A model generated the notes under the pieces. It was not told the DNA's origin and ran no database searches. It saw nothing but the letters and a program-made list of their open reading frames with translations. A stretch of DNA of 64,000 bases, taken from NCBI RefSeq assembly GCF_913774235.1, contig NZ_CAJYDW010000018.1:234271-298270 (forward strand), given 5' to 3'. This document shows, piece by piece, positions 42,845 to 52,022 of the stretch. A program made the translations under genes and the position numbers. Source of the DNA: an uncultured Pseudomonas sp. GTDB taxonomy: Bacteria; Pseudomonadota; Gammaproteobacteria; Pseudomonadales; Pseudomonadaceae. The first letter of the stretch is position 1; each line of letters begins with the position of its first letter.

Positions 42845-44176
42845 ATGCCTGCCACCGACCGCTACGGTCTGCCGCTCTCGACCTCCTCCAGCGCTGCCGA
42901 GCATTACCGGACCGGCGTGGACCTGCTGTTGTCCCTCTGGCCCGGCGCGGCCGGGTCCCTGGAGCGAGCGATCGCCCTGGACCCGGACTTCGCCCTGGGC
43001 TGGGCCGCCCGCGCCCGCCTGTACCTGATCGATAACCAGGCGAGCGCCGCACGCAGCGCCATCGAGCGCGCGCAACGCCTGGTCGCACAGCGCGGGACGG
43101 AGCGCGAACGCAGTCACGTCCAGGTGCTGCAGCGGCTGGTGGCGGGTGAGTCCGCCCAGGCACTGCAAGGCGCCCTGGACCACGCCGAATGCTGGCCGCG
43201 GGATATCCTGATCCTCGGATTGCCCCTCGGCGCCTTCGGTCTGCTGGCGTTTTCCGGCCGTGTCGACCATGACCAGGCCCGGGTCGACCTCTGTGAACGC
43301 CATGCCCGGCATTTCGCCGCGGATGACTGGTGGTTCCAGACGTATCACGGCTGGGCGCTCGGTGAGAATGGCGACGTCGTGCGCGGGCGGACCTTGACCG
43401 AGCGTGCCCTCGAACGGCGCCGCCAGAACGTCAACGCCGCCCATGCCCTCACCCATGTGCTGCATGAATCCGGCGCCAGCGAAGAGGCGGCACGGCTGAT
43501 CGCCGACTGGCTGCCCGACTATCCTCGCCATGGCACCCTGCACGGGCATATCGCCTGGCACGGTGCGCTGGTGGCCTTGGAACGGGGTGATGTCCAGGGC
43601 GCGCTGGCGCTCTACGAAGCCCAGGTGGCACCGGCCAATTCCACCGCCGGCCCGCTCAACCGGGTGAGCGATAACGCCTCCTTCCTGTGGCGCCTGGCGT
43701 TGCAACGCCATGAGGTCTCGCCGGCCCTATGGCAGGCCACGGCCGATAGCGTCACCGGGCTGTTCGAGCAACCCGGGCTGCCCTTCGCCGACGTCCACAT
43801 GGTCATGATTGCCGCGGCGACAGGCGACCGGTCCGCCGTGGACGCCCGCCTCAACGGACTCGCCGCCCGGACTGCCGCTGGTACCCTCCCCGCTGGCCCC
43901 GTCGTCGCCCTGCTGTGTCGGGCCCTGCTGGCCTTCGCCGAGGAAGATTATCGCGCCTGCATCCAGCTGCTCGAACCGGTCCGCGCCGATATCGCCCGCA
44001 TCGGCGGCAGCGGCGCCCAGCGCCAAGTCTTCGAAGACACCCTGCTGGTAGCGCTCATGCGTGGCGGAGAAAGCGCCAAGGCACTCACCCTGCTGGACGA
44101 ACGCCTGCATCGACGCCCGTCGCAGCGGGATGAGCGGTGGCGTAGGGCGTTGGTGGCTGAAGGCAACTTCCAATAG
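42845..44176 (+). CDS. Tetratricopeptide-repeat protein (TTC38-like)
   Basis: A 443-residue soluble all-helical protein of TPR-like pairs: AAEHYRTGVDLLLSLWPGAAGSLERAIALDPDFALGWAARARLYLID at the start, DDWWFQTYHGWALGENGDVVRGRTLTERALERRRQNVNAAHALTHVLHESG in the middle, and PAGPVVALLCRALLAFAEEDYRACIQLLEPV near the C-terminus. HGTLHGHIAWHGALVALERGDVQGALALYE is characteristic of the TTC38 (tetratricopeptide repeat 38) family. No signal peptide or enzyme motif. The start ATG has a poor ribosome site, so the exact start is uncertain. Probably a scaffold; partners are not suggested by the neighbours. Confidence 0.75.
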   Translation: MPATDRYGLPLSTSSSAAEHYRTGVDLLLSLWPGAAGSLERAIALDPDFALGWAARARLYLIDNQASAARSAIERAQRLVAQRGTERERSHVQVLQRLVAGESAQALQGALDHAECWPRDILILGLPLGAFGLLAFSGRVDHDQARVDLCERHARHFAADDWWFQTYHGWALGENGDVVRGRTLTERALERRRQNVNAAHALTHVLHESGASEEAARLIADWLPDYPRHGTLHGHIAWHGALVALERGDVQGALALYEAQVAPANSTAGPLNRVSDNASFLWRLALQRHEVSPALWQATADSVTGLFEQPGLPFADVHMVMIAAATGDRSAVDARLNGLAARTAAGTLPAGPVVALLCRALLAFAEEDYRACIQLLEPVRADIARIGGSGAQRQVFEDTLLVALMRGGESAKALTLLDERLHRRPSQRDERWRRALVAEGNFQ

Positions 44177-44281
44177 CGAGCGATACCACGGCGAGTCCCC
44201 ACCGGTAGTACCAGACGCTTCGTCTGGCGTAATCAGCGCGGCCTGTCCAATGGATAGCCGTCGCCTTCCCTTCTCCCGCGG

Positions 44282-44830
44282 CTAGCTTTCACGTTTGAGC
44301 AACATCGGCGCCCCGGTGGTGACGTCGAATATCTCCTGCCTGCAGTAGCCATTGGAAAAGGTGAATAACGCGAGATAGCGCTTTTGGGGCTCAGGCGTGA
44401 AAGTGCTGTGTACCGGCCCACAGGATCCTTTTCCACCCGAGGCATTCGACCATTCGGAATTCCCATACACCGTATAGGCGGCTCCAACCTCCAGAACCGT
44501 TTCTCTAGAGGGCACCGCCTTGAGCATCCCGCTATTCATCTTCTTGGAAAATTTTGCAATCCAGGGCAATAGCAACTCGTCGCCAGTGGCGCCGTCGTAG
44601 ACCTTGCCAACTTGCACCTCGCCGTGCTCCTTCGACGTCAGTGAATAGGCTACTGGCATAGGGGCACCCGTGCTCCGCAGAAGCAGCACGGCATATTCAT
44701 CCGTAGGGGTGAAGTTGGTCTGATAACTGACCGGAGCAGGTTTGGCTGGAACCCTGGAGGCGCATCCTACCGCCAGCGAAACCATGCAAAACAGGGAGCA
44801 AAGTTTGAGCAGAGGGGGAATGTTCAGCAT
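44282..44830 (-). CDS. Putative lipoprotein of unknown function
   Basis: A 182-residue predicted lipoprotein: MLNIPPLLKLCSLFCMVSLAVGC gives a hydrophobic signal and a lipobox-like A-V-G-C with Cys23. The mature part shows alternating hydrophobic residues suggesting a beta-rich domain, with LLLRSTGAPMPVAYSLTSKEHGEVQVGKVYD near residue 50 and YLALFTFSNGYCRQEIFDVTTGAPMLLKRES at the C-terminus. I recognise no family. The start is placed at 44830, where the signal peptide begins. Lower GC than most neighbours. Spacers on both sides (44177-44281, 44831-44995) hold no gene. Confidence 0.7.
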   Translation of the reverse strand: MLNIPPLLKLCSLFCMVSLAVGCASRVPAKPAPVSYQTNFTPTDEYAVLLLRSTGAPMPVAYSLTSKEHGEVQVGKVYDGATGDELLLPWIAKFSKKMNSGMLKAVPSRETVLEVGAAYTVYGNSEWSNASGGKGSCGPVHSTFTPEPQKRYLALFTFSNGYCRQEIFDVTTGAPMLLKRES

Positions 44831-44995
44831 AGGCTCTCGTCCGTGGCCTTTTTGAAAAGAGGCAGCATGCAGCGTCGGATGCAGCGACAAAAATGCCAGC
44901 GGACGGCCGTTTCGGATTTACCGGCTAACGGCAACAGCCTCCCATCTGCCTGATCTCCTTTACCAATTTAGGTGACGACGACGTCGCTACCTGGC

Positions 44996-46363
44996 TCAAC
45001 TGTTGGTCAGATACCACCGCCAATCCTGCTCGCCCACCTCGGCCATGAATTGCCGGTATTCCGCGTGCTTGATGGCGAGGTAGACCTCGATGAAACGCTC
45101 GCCCAGCGCCTCCCGTGCCCAGGTAGAGCCCTCCAGCGCCCGGAGGGCGGTGAACCAGTCGGTGGGGAGGAATTCGGTGGCCTGCTCGTAGCCATTGCCG
45201 ACGATGGCCGGGCCTGGATCGAGTTCGTCGCGGATGCCCTGGTGGATGCCGGCGAGGATGGCGGCCGCGGCCAGATAGGGGTTGGCGTCGGCTCCGCAGA
45301 TACGGTGTTCGATGTGGCGAGTGACGGCCGGGCCGCCCGGGACGCGGAAGGAGACGGTCCGGTTGTTCACCCCCCAGCTCTTGGCCAGGGGCGCATAGCT
45401 GTTGGCCTGGAAGCGCCGATAGGAGTTGGCGTTGGGGCAGAAGATCGCCAGGGAGTCGAGCAGCCTGTGCATCATGCCGCCGATGGAGTGGCGCAGCAGC
45501 GGCGTGCCCTGGGGATCTTCGCTGGCATAGAGGTTGTTGCCCGCGGCGTCGGCAAGGCTGACGTGCAGGTGCATGCCGCTGCCGGCGCGGTCGCCGAAGG
45601 GCTTGGCCATGAAGCAGGCCTGCAGGCCGTGGCGATTGGCGACGCCCTTGACCAGCCGCTTGTAGCGCACGCCTTCGTCGATGGCCTGCAGGGCGTCGAA
45701 GCGATGCTCCAGGGTCAGCTCGACCTGACCGGGTGCGTATTCGGAAATGGCGGTACGCACCGGCAGCCCCTGCACCTCGCAGGCGGCGTAGAGATCGTCC
45801 AGGAACGGCTGCAACTGCTCCAGCTCGTACACGCCGTAGACCTGGGGCGCCTGGGGTCGACCACCATTCATTTGCAGCGCCGGCTGCGGGCGCCCCTCGG
45901 CATCGCGTTCGCGATCCAGCAGATAGAACTCCAGCTCCACCGCCATCACCGGATGGAAGCCATCGGCCTGCAGGCGTTCGATGACGCGCACCAACGCATG
46001 CCGTGGGTCGGCCGGGGTCGCCGGCAGGCCCTGGGTCGGGTGCATGCTGACCTGGACCTGGCCGGTGGGCGTGGTGCGCCAGGGTTGCAGGGTCAGGCTG
46101 CCGGGTACTGGATAGGTCCAGCAGTCGGCGTCGGCTACCTCCCACACCAGGCCAGTGGACTCGACGTCCTCTCCCTGGATGGTCAGCGCCAGGATGGAGC
46201 TGGGCAACGGCCGCCCTTGCTCGTAGATGGCCAGCAGTTCGTCGCGATGCAGCAGCTTGCCGCGGGGTATGCCATTGGCGTCGATCAGCTGCAGCTCGAT
46301 GTGGCGCACCTCGGGATGGGCGGCGAGGAAGTCCCGGGCTTCCTGGGGATTGGCGAAGTTCAT
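44996..46363 (-). CDS. Glutamine synthetase-family ligase, gamma-glutamylamine synthetase type
   Basis: ATP-dependent amide ligase of 455 residues resembling PuuA/SpuI/GlnT proteins that join glutamate to an amine. MAVELEFYLLDRERDAEGRPQPA (about 145-170) is the first metal site, SEYAPGQVELTLEHRFDALQAID the second, FMAKPFGDRAGSGMHLHVSL the third with the catalytic His region, and PGGPAVTRHIEHRICGADANPYLAAAAILAG the nucleotide/substrate segment. It lacks the Tyr-adenylylation loop expected of GlnA. Its ATG overlaps the aminotransferase stop (ATGA). Last gene of an operon controlled by LysR; probably starts gamma-glutamylated amine catabolism, substrate unknown. Confidence 0.86.
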   Translation of the reverse strand: MNFANPQEARDFLAAHPEVRHIELQLIDANGIPRGKLLHRDELLAIYEQGRPLPSSILALTIQGEDVESTGLVWEVADADCWTYPVPGSLTLQPWRTTPTGQVQVSMHPTQGLPATPADPRHALVRVIERLQADGFHPVMAVELEFYLLDRERDAEGRPQPALQMNGGRPQAPQVYGVYELEQLQPFLDDLYAACEVQGLPVRTAISEYAPGQVELTLEHRFDALQAIDEGVRYKRLVKGVANRHGLQACFMAKPFGDRAGSGMHLHVSLADAAGNNLYASEDPQGTPLLRHSIGGMMHRLLDSLAIFCPNANSYRRFQANSYAPLAKSWGVNNRTVSFRVPGGPAVTRHIEHRICGADANPYLAAAAILAGIHQGIRDELDPGPAIVGNGYEQATEFLPTDWFTALRALEGSTWAREALGERFIEVYLAIKHAEYRQFMAEVGEQDWRWYLTNS

Positions 46364-47763
46364 GGCTGGATCTCCCGGGCGCCAGGTAGGGCCAGGAGCT
46401 CGGTGAGCCCCTGGTCGAGGGTGGCCAGCAGCCGATCGACGTCGGCCATCTGGAGGTCCGGGCAGCACAGCGTCATGTTATGGAACGGCGTGATGAGGAT
46501 GCCGCGATTGATCAGATAGAGGTGCAGCGCCTGCTGCAGGCTGTCATGGAAGGCGGCTTCGGCCTGGGCACCGGTCTTGGGCGGCGTCGTGCAGAACTGG
46601 AATTCGCAACGGGCGCCCAGCTCGGTCACCGACCAGGCGAGTTCGTGTCGGGCGATCAGACTACGTAAGCCCGCGGCCAGTCGCGCGGCCATGGGCAGCA
46701 TCTGGGTGTAGTAGGCCGCGGGCGTCATTACCTCTTCCAGGTTGACCCTCAGGCAACGCATGGCCAGGGCGTTGGCCGACAGGGTGGTGCCCATGCCGCT
46801 GTGGCCATGGCCGTGACTGGTCTCGCTGGCGTGCTGCTGCGCCAGACGCATGGCCTGGGCCATTTCATGGGTGCAGCCATAGGCCGAACAGGGCACACCG
46901 CCGGCGATGGGCTTGCCGAAGGTGATGAAGTCCGGCTGCAGGTTCCAGGCGCGGGTACAGCCACCGGGGCCGGTGGATAGGGTATGGGTTTCGTCGATGA
47001 TCAGCAGCGTACCGTACTGACGGGTCAGGGCGCGAACCTGCTCCATGAAGCCCGGCTCGGGCAATACCATGCCGATGTTGGTCATGGCCGGTTCGCAGAT
47101 CAGCGCGGCGACGTCGCCTTTCGCCAGCGCCGCCTCCAGCGCCGCCACATCGTTGAAGGGTACCGCCCGGCTGGTCTCGGCGAGATTGTGCGCCTGGCCG
47201 ATCAGGCCGCCGCGGTGCACGGTGCGACCCTCCTGATAGCGCACCATCACGTCATCGACGGTGCCGTGATAGCAGCCGTCGAACACCAGCAGCATCTTGC
47301 GATTGGTGATGGCACGCGCCCAGCGGATCACGTAGCGGTTGGCATCGGTGGCGGTGGCCGCCACCTGCCAGAACGGCAGGCCGAAGCGTTCGGCGAGCAA
47401 CTCGCCGGCGACGATCGCGTCCTCCCCCGGCAGCATGGTGGTAAGGCCGCGAGCGCCCTGCTCCGCCAGCGCCCGAGCGATGGGTTCTGGCGAGTGGCCG
47501 AACATGCTGCCGGTGTCGCCCAGGCAGAAGTCGACGTATTCATGGCCATCGACGTCATGGAAGCGGGCGCCCTGGGCATGGCTGACGAACAGCGCACTGG
47601 GCATCGACCAGTCGCTCATCCAATGCATCGGCACGCCGCCGAACAGGGAATGGCGGGCGCGCTCGGCCAGGGCGAGGGACTTGGGATTCTGCGCGAGGAA
47701 GAGCTCGCGCTCGCGAGCGGTGAAGGCCTGTACAGCCGCTTCGCTGATACCACTGGTGGTCAT
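46360..47763 (-). CDS. Class III PLP aminotransferase (glutamate-1-semialdehyde aminomutase-like)
   Basis: PLP-dependent transaminase of 467 residues. HDVDGHEYVDFCLGDTGSMFGHSP near 69, then FDGCYHGTVDD near 161, LIIDETHTLSTGPGGCTRAWNLQPDFITFGKPIAGG (about 254-289) with cofactor Asp257 and Lys284, and HGHSGMGTTLSANALAMR. The pattern is closest to glutamate-1-semialdehyde aminomutase-type aminotransferases found outside haem clusters, where they transaminate amines or amino acids. The start at 47763 removes a spurious N-terminal extension. Coupled to the glutamine-synthetase-like ligase, it probably transaminates the same amine or its glutamyl derivative. Confidence 0.86.
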   Translation of the reverse strand: MTTSGISEAAVQAFTARERELFLAQNPKSLALAERARHSLFGGVPMHWMSDWSMPSALFVSHAQGARFHDVDGHEYVDFCLGDTGSMFGHSPEPIARALAEQGARGLTTMLPGEDAIVAGELLAERFGLPFWQVAATATDANRYVIRWARAITNRKMLLVFDGCYHGTVDDVMVRYQEGRTVHRGGLIGQAHNLAETSRAVPFNDVAALEAALAKGDVAALICEPAMTNIGMVLPEPGFMEQVRALTRQYGTLLIIDETHTLSTGPGGCTRAWNLQPDFITFGKPIAGGVPCSAYGCTHEMAQAMRLAQQHASETSHGHGHSGMGTTLSANALAMRCLRVNLEEVMTPAAYYTQMLPMAARLAAGLRSLIARHELAWSVTELGARCEFQFCTTPPKTGAQAEAAFHDSLQQALHLYLINRGILITPFHNMTLCCPDLQMADVDRLLATLDQGLTELLALPGAREIQP

Positions 47764-47804
47764 GACGCTAGGTCTCCGAGGTTGGATGAAGGGTCTTGTC
47801 CGGC

Positions 47805-48560
47805 TCAATGGCCGGCCGAGATACCGCGATCTATGGCCAGGTCCGCACCGGTGATGGAGCGGGCGGAGGGCTGGCAAAGGAAGAAGGCCAGGGCGGCGAC
47901 CTCGTCGGGTTGGACGAAGGTTGCGCTGTCACCCTGGGGATACTTGGCGAGCAGGTCTTGCAGATAGCCGGCGGGATCGCCGTTGCCATAGCGCTCCGCC
48001 TGGAAGCTCAGCATGGGCGTCGCCACGTCGCCGGGGGAGATGGCGTTGCAGCGCACGCCGCTGGGCGCCAGATCCAGTGCCAGCGTCTTGGTCATCAGGG
48101 TCACCGCGCCCTTGCTGGCGCAGTAGACGGCGGCGTTGCGATTACCCTGGCGGCCGGCGTCGCTGCTGAGGTTGACGATGGCGCCACGGGTTTCCCGCAG
48201 GGCGGGAATGGCGGCGGCGCAGAGAAAGAAGCTGGCCTTGAGATTGACGTCCAGCACCAAGTCGAAGTCTTCCTCGCTGAAGGTTTCCGCAGGCCCCTCG
48301 CGCCAGACGCCGGCACAATTGACCAGGGCGTCGAGCCGACCCAGGGTCGCCTGGGCGGCCGCGACTACAGCCTGGGGGGCACCGACCTGGCGCAGATCGG
48401 CGGCGTGATAGCCCGCCAGTTGGCCTGCGGCCTGGCGAGCAGCCAGCGCCGCACCATCGAGGTCGGTGCCGAAGACCCGCCATCCACCTCGCACGAACTG
48501 CTCGCCCACGGCCTGGCCAATGCCACCCAGGACCCCGCTGATCAAGACGACAGGCTGCAT
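47805..48560 (-). CDS. Short-chain dehydrogenase/reductase (first of two in amine module)
   Basis: A 251-residue classical SDR. The cofactor motif is slightly altered, SGVLGGIGQAVG at about 8-19 (TGxxxGIG expected); NCAG is near 86, and the catalytic Ser, Tyr and Lys lie in VNLSSDAGRQGNRNAAVYCASKGAVTLM. C-terminal SITGADLAIDRGIS. The ATG at 48560 sits one base after the upstream stop, so the two SDRs are coupled. The Asp after the second beta strand (FGTDLDG) favours NAD. Probably oxidises an alcohol or reduces a carbonyl of the amine-derived carbon skeleton. Confidence 0.84.
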   Translation of the reverse strand: MQPVVLISGVLGGIGQAVGEQFVRGGWRVFGTDLDGAALAARQAAGQLAGYHAADLRQVGAPQAVVAAAQATLGRLDALVNCAGVWREGPAETFSEEDFDLVLDVNLKASFFLCAAAIPALRETRGAIVNLSSDAGRQGNRNAAVYCASKGAVTLMTKTLALDLAPSGVRCNAISPGDVATPMLSFQAERYGNGDPAGYLQDLLAKYPQGDSATFVQPDEVAALAFFLCQPSARSITGADLAIDRGISAGH

Positions 48561-48561
48561 G

Positions 48562-49338
48562 TCAGGCCCCCTTGTTTTCGATGCGGCTGTTGCCGCCGTC
48601 CACCACCAGGTATTCCCCAGTGATGTAACTGGCCTCGGGCGAAGCCAGGAAGGCGACTGCCGCCGCCACTTCGGCCGGGCGTCCGGCGCGGCCCACCGGC
48701 ACCCGGGTCGCCGCCTGCAATTCTTCTGGCAGACTGGAGGCGGTCTCGATCCAGCCGGGCGCCACGGCATTGACCGTGATGCCCTGCCCCGCCACCTCCA
48801 GCGCCAGGCTCATGTTCATGCCGACCATGGCTGCCTTGGCCGCGCTGTAGCCCGCCTCTCCCCGATTGCCTGCCCGGGTGCCGGTGGCCGAGCTGACATG
48901 GACGACGCGGCCATAGCGGCGCTGCTGCATGCCGGGCAGCACCTCGCGAGTGAGCAGGAAGGCGGTGGTCAGATTGCGCGCCAGGATCAGGTTCCACTCG
49001 GCCAGGCTCATCCGCGCCAGCTCGACCAGGGGCTCGGGGCTGCCTTGCATGGTCATGCCGGCGTTGTTGACGAGGATGTCGATACGGCCCCAGCGCGCCT
49101 CGGCCCACTGGACGAAATCGATGACGGCGGCTTCGTCGGTCAGATCGAGGGCACGACCTTCGACGGCGTAGCCGGCGGCGCGCAGCTCTTCGACCCGGTC
49201 GGCAATGCGGGCGCTGCTGGCGGTGACGACCAACCGTGCCCCTGCCTCGCCCAGCCGCCGGGCGATGGCCATGCCAATACCGGATTCACTGCCGGCACCG
49301 CTGACCAGTGCCACCTGCCCCATCATCGTCTCGCTCAT
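48562..49338 (-). CDS. Short-chain dehydrogenase/reductase (second of two in amine module)
   Basis: A 258-residue classical SDR opening MSETMMGQVALVSGAGSESGIGMAIARRLGEAG. GAGSESGIG is the cofactor loop with an extra residue, NNAG is near 91, and the catalytic Ser, Tyr and Lys lie in HVSSATGTRAGNRGEAGYSAAKAAM. It ends YITGEYLVVDGGNS. First gene of the operon, divergent from LysR across 86 bp. It is distinct in sequence from its neighbour SDR, so the pair probably acts on different intermediates or stereoisomers rather than being a recent duplication. Confidence 0.85.
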   Translation of the reverse strand: MSETMMGQVALVSGAGSESGIGMAIARRLGEAGARLVVTASSARIADRVEELRAAGYAVEGRALDLTDEAAVIDFVQWAEARWGRIDILVNNAGMTMQGSPEPLVELARMSLAEWNLILARNLTTAFLLTREVLPGMQQRRYGRVVHVSSATGTRAGNRGEAGYSAAKAAMVGMNMSLALEVAGQGITVNAVAPGWIETASSLPEELQAATRVPVGRAGRPAEVAAAVAFLASPEASYITGEYLVVDGGNSRIENKGA

Positions 49339-49424
49339 GACCGCTCCCTCTATGGCGTTCAGTTGGACTTTAGGCGTGTAGGGCTGATACAAAAAGACGA
49401 TCGTTATCAACGAAGCTGACAACC

Positions 49425-50321
49425 ATGGCCTTCACCAGCGAAACGCTACGGGTCTTTCTCGCCGTGATCGATGAGGGCTCTTTCTCCGCAGCGGCACGCG
49501 CCTTGGGGCGGGTGCCCTCCGCGGTCAACATGGCGATTTCCCAACTGGAGGCCGAGCTGGACCTGGTGTTGTTCGATCGCGCCACCCGCAAGGCCCTACC
49601 GACCCCGGCGGCCCGCGCCCTCGAACCCCAGGCCCGCCAGGTGGCGAGCCAGTTGAACCTGCTCGATGCCCACGCCTTGCAGCTGCATGCCGGCCTGGAG
49701 CGGCGCTTCGTACTGGTGATGGCACCGGAGCTGCAGACGGGCGCCTGGAGCCGGCCGCTGGTGAGCCTGGCCGAGGAATTTCCGACACTGGAAATCGAGA
49801 TCCGCTCGGCGGCGCGGGCCGAGGCGATCCGCCTGCTGCACGACGGCAACGTGGACATGGCATTGATCTTCGAGCGTCCGGGCATCGACGAGCACGAAGG
49901 CTTCGCCGAAGCCGGCAGCCAGTTGCTCACGGCCGTCGCCGCGCCCGGCTATCCGTCAACCCGCGCAGGTCGGCCACTGGACGAGACGTTGATGGCCGAT
50001 ACCCGCCAGATCGTAGTGGCCGGCGGCGACCGCAATGCCTCGGACCCGCAGATCGTGCTGTCGCAACGGGTCTGGCTGACCGACAGCTACCTGGCCACCC
50101 TCGACCTGGTACAGGCTGGCCTCGGCTGGGCCTATCTGCCCCACCCGCTGGTGCGGCCGCTGATCGCCGCCGGCCTGCTCGAACAGGTGCAATTCGACAA
50201 CATGGCCAGCCAGATCCGCCGCTGGATCGACGTCATCTGGATCAAGAATCGCCCCCAGGGCCTGGGCGCGCGGCGCTATCTACAGCTGCTCCGCGAGCAG
50301 ATCGGCAGCAAGCCGGAGTAG
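49425..50321 (+). CDS. LysR-family transcriptional regulator
   Basis: A 298-residue regulator with an N-terminal winged helix-turn-helix (about 3-60: FTSETLRVFLAVIDEGSFSAAARALGRVPSAVNMAISQLEAELDLVLFDRATRKALPT) and a periplasmic-binding-like effector domain (about 90-290). It is divergent from the SDR-SDR-aminotransferase-ligase operon, the standard LysR arrangement, so it probably activates that operon in response to the amine or an intermediate. The 86-bp spacer contains ATCGTTATCAACGAAGC-type partial symmetry, but I cannot define a T-N11-A box with confidence. Confidence 0.92.
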   Translation: MAFTSETLRVFLAVIDEGSFSAAARALGRVPSAVNMAISQLEAELDLVLFDRATRKALPTPAARALEPQARQVASQLNLLDAHALQLHAGLERRFVLVMAPELQTGAWSRPLVSLAEEFPTLEIEIRSAARAEAIRLLHDGNVDMALIFERPGIDEHEGFAEAGSQLLTAVAAPGYPSTRAGRPLDETLMADTRQIVVAGGDRNASDPQIVLSQRVWLTDSYLATLDLVQAGLGWAYLPHPLVRPLIAAGLLEQVQFDNMASQIRRWIDVIWIKNRPQGLGARRYLQLLREQIGSKPE

Positions 50322-50381
50322 CACCCTACGCCAACGGCCTGCATTTGATTTGGCGGGTTGCCGATTGCCCAGGTAGCATGG

Positions 50382-50400
50382 CGGAACGATTCTCATCCAA
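50382..50400 (+). promoter_or_regulatory. Fur-box-like site upstream of the FecE-type gene
   Basis: The 19-base stretch contains AACGATTCTCAT, about 9 of 19 matches to the classical Fur box by eye. The nearly identical word AACGATTCTGAT occurs upstream of the TonB receptor on the other strand, which supports a shared iron-responsive site. Confidence 0.5.
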
Positions 50401-50424
50401 AGCTGAAACGGCCCAGGGAAAGCG

Positions 50425-51192
50425 ATGTTCGATTTAAACCAGGTAGGCTTTTCGCTCAACGGTCGCGCCTTGCTGCATCCGGTATCCCTGCAACTGCCCC
50501 GCGGTCGCACCATCGGCCTGATCGGCCACAATGGCTCGGGAAAGTCGACGCTACTCAAGTTGCTAGCTCGTCAGCTCAGCCCCTCCAGCGGCACCCTGAC
50601 CCTGGACGGCGAGGATCTCGCTACCTGGAAGACCCAGCGTTATGCCCGGCAGGTGGCCTATCTGCCGCAACAGTTGCCCGCCGCGGAAGGCATGAGCGTC
50701 CGGGAACTGGTCGGCATGGGCCGCTATCCCTGGCACGGCGCCCTCGGGCGCTACGGCCAGAAGGATCGCGCTCATGTCGAACGGGCAATGCAGCTAACGG
50801 GTACTGCGCGATTCGCCGAACAACTGGTGGATACCCTATCCGGCGGTGAGCGACAGCGGGTGTGGCTGGCGATGTTGCTGGCGCAGGACACCCGCTACCT
50901 GCTGCTCGACGAGCCCACCTCCGCGCTGGACATCGCGCACCAGGTCGAGGTGTTGCAGCAGGTCCAGGCGCTGGGTCGGCAACTGGACCTCGGTATCATC
51001 CTGGTGCTGCACGAGATCAACATGGCGGCGCGCTATTGCGATCACCTGATCGCCCTGCGCGCGGGTCGGGTGCTGGTGGAAGGTAGCCCTGCCGAGTTGA
51101 TGAACGGGGATACCCTGCAGGCCATCTATGGCATTCCCATGGATGTCTTCCCCCATCCTCGCGATGGTACACCGCTGGGCTTTCACTGCTAG
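50425..51192 (+). CDS. Iron-siderophore ABC transporter ATPase (FecE/FhuC type)
   Basis: ATP-binding subunit (255 residues) of a ferric-siderophore importer. Walker A GHNGSGKSTLLKLLARQL near residue 34, Q-loop YLPQQLPAAEGMSVRELV near 79, signature LSGGERQRVWLAMLL near 139 and Walker B YLLLDEPTSALDIAHQVEVL near 158; the C-terminus PMDVFPHPRDGTPLGFHC is FhuC-like. GGGAAAG precedes the ATG. It is transcribed opposite to the permease and binding-protein genes (54298-57245) that must be its partners. Its end overlaps the convergent fhuF-like gene by four bases. Confidence 0.92.
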   Translation: MFDLNQVGFSLNGRALLHPVSLQLPRGRTIGLIGHNGSGKSTLLKLLARQLSPSSGTLTLDGEDLATWKTQRYARQVAYLPQQLPAAEGMSVRELVGMGRYPWHGALGRYGQKDRAHVERAMQLTGTARFAEQLVDTLSGGERQRVWLAMLLAQDTRYLLLDEPTSALDIAHQVEVLQQVQALGRQLDLGIILVLHEINMAARYCDHLIALRAGRVLVEGSPAELMNGDTLQAIYGIPMDVFPHPRDGTPLGFHC

Positions 51193-51929
51193 GCAGCGGG
51201 CTGCGGGTCCTTGAGCAGCGGGCAATTGCTGCAGAGGTCCTTATCCGGCAGGCGGTAACGGATGCAGCAGACCCGTCGCTGCCGCCATTGCCAGGATGCC
51301 GGCTCAGCGCCGCCTGCCAGGGGCAGTTCGACGTAGATCACCGGCTTGAACAGCGGATTGCGCGCGCCCTGGGCATCGGTCGGTTGGTCGAGCCAATGCT
51401 CGAAGGGTGGTAGCGCGCCGGCCTGGGGCCGCACCTTGCGCAATTCGCCGACGAACCATTCCAGGTAGTTGCCGGCATTGCTCCAGAGCACCTTGGGCGA
51501 CACCCTGATCTGTGCACAGGCGCCTTCGATGAAGGGTCGCAGATTCTCCAGCACCAGCGGCTGGAGCAGGTCCGGATGGTCTGCCGCGAAGCCCTCACCC
51601 GCGTGGGGCAACACAAAGGCTTCCGGCACCCGGTCCTCGTTCAACACCAGCTCTAGCTGGTCCACCGCCAGGGGCAGCCGCCAGCGCAGCAGCAACGCCG
51701 CCGCCACGACGGGAGGAATCAGCCGGGAAAAATAGTACTTGGACCAGACCGAGAGCAGTGCGCGCCGATCCAGCCCCGGCTCTCCGCCGTAGCTGTCCAG
51801 CAGGTCCGGCAGCCCGTCTTTGAGCAGAGAGCCCAGCGGGATCACCGACTGCCCCGGGGTGGGCAGCCGCAGCACCGTGGCGAACGACTGGAGGGGACCG
51901 GTGAACAGGGGGGCCAGAGCGGGAATCAT
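51189..51929 (-). CDS. fhuF: Siderophore-iron reductase FhuF
   Basis: Cytoplasmic [2Fe-2S] ferric-siderophore reductase that frees iron after uptake. The 246-residue protein ends with the diagnostic cysteine pattern Cys221-Cys222-x10-Cys233-x2-Cys236 (RVCCIRYRLPDKDLCSNC). Mid-protein PVVAAALLLRWRLPLAVDQLELVLNEDRVPEAFVLPHAG and LWSNAGNYLEWFVGEL are FhuF-like. FhuF reductases are best known for hydroxamate siderophores, which fits the IucB-like acyltransferase of this locus. It is convergent with the ATPase gene. Spacer 51930-52022 shows nothing. Confidence 0.9.
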   Translation of the reverse strand: MIPALAPLFTGPLQSFATVLRLPTPGQSVIPLGSLLKDGLPDLLDSYGGEPGLDRRALLSVWSKYYFSRLIPPVVAAALLLRWRLPLAVDQLELVLNEDRVPEAFVLPHAGEGFAADHPDLLQPLVLENLRPFIEGACAQIRVSPKVLWSNAGNYLEWFVGELRKVRPQAGALPPFEHWLDQPTDAQGARNPLFKPVIYVELPLAGGAEPASWQWRQRRVCCIRYRLPDKDLCSNCPLLKDPQPAA

Positions 51930-52022
51930 CGGTTGCGCGATCCGATAGCGAGGAGATCAGGGTTCATCCGCTTACCTTAGGCGGCTGCCCCATCGAGGCC
52001 AAGTTTGGCGGCGACTTACGCC

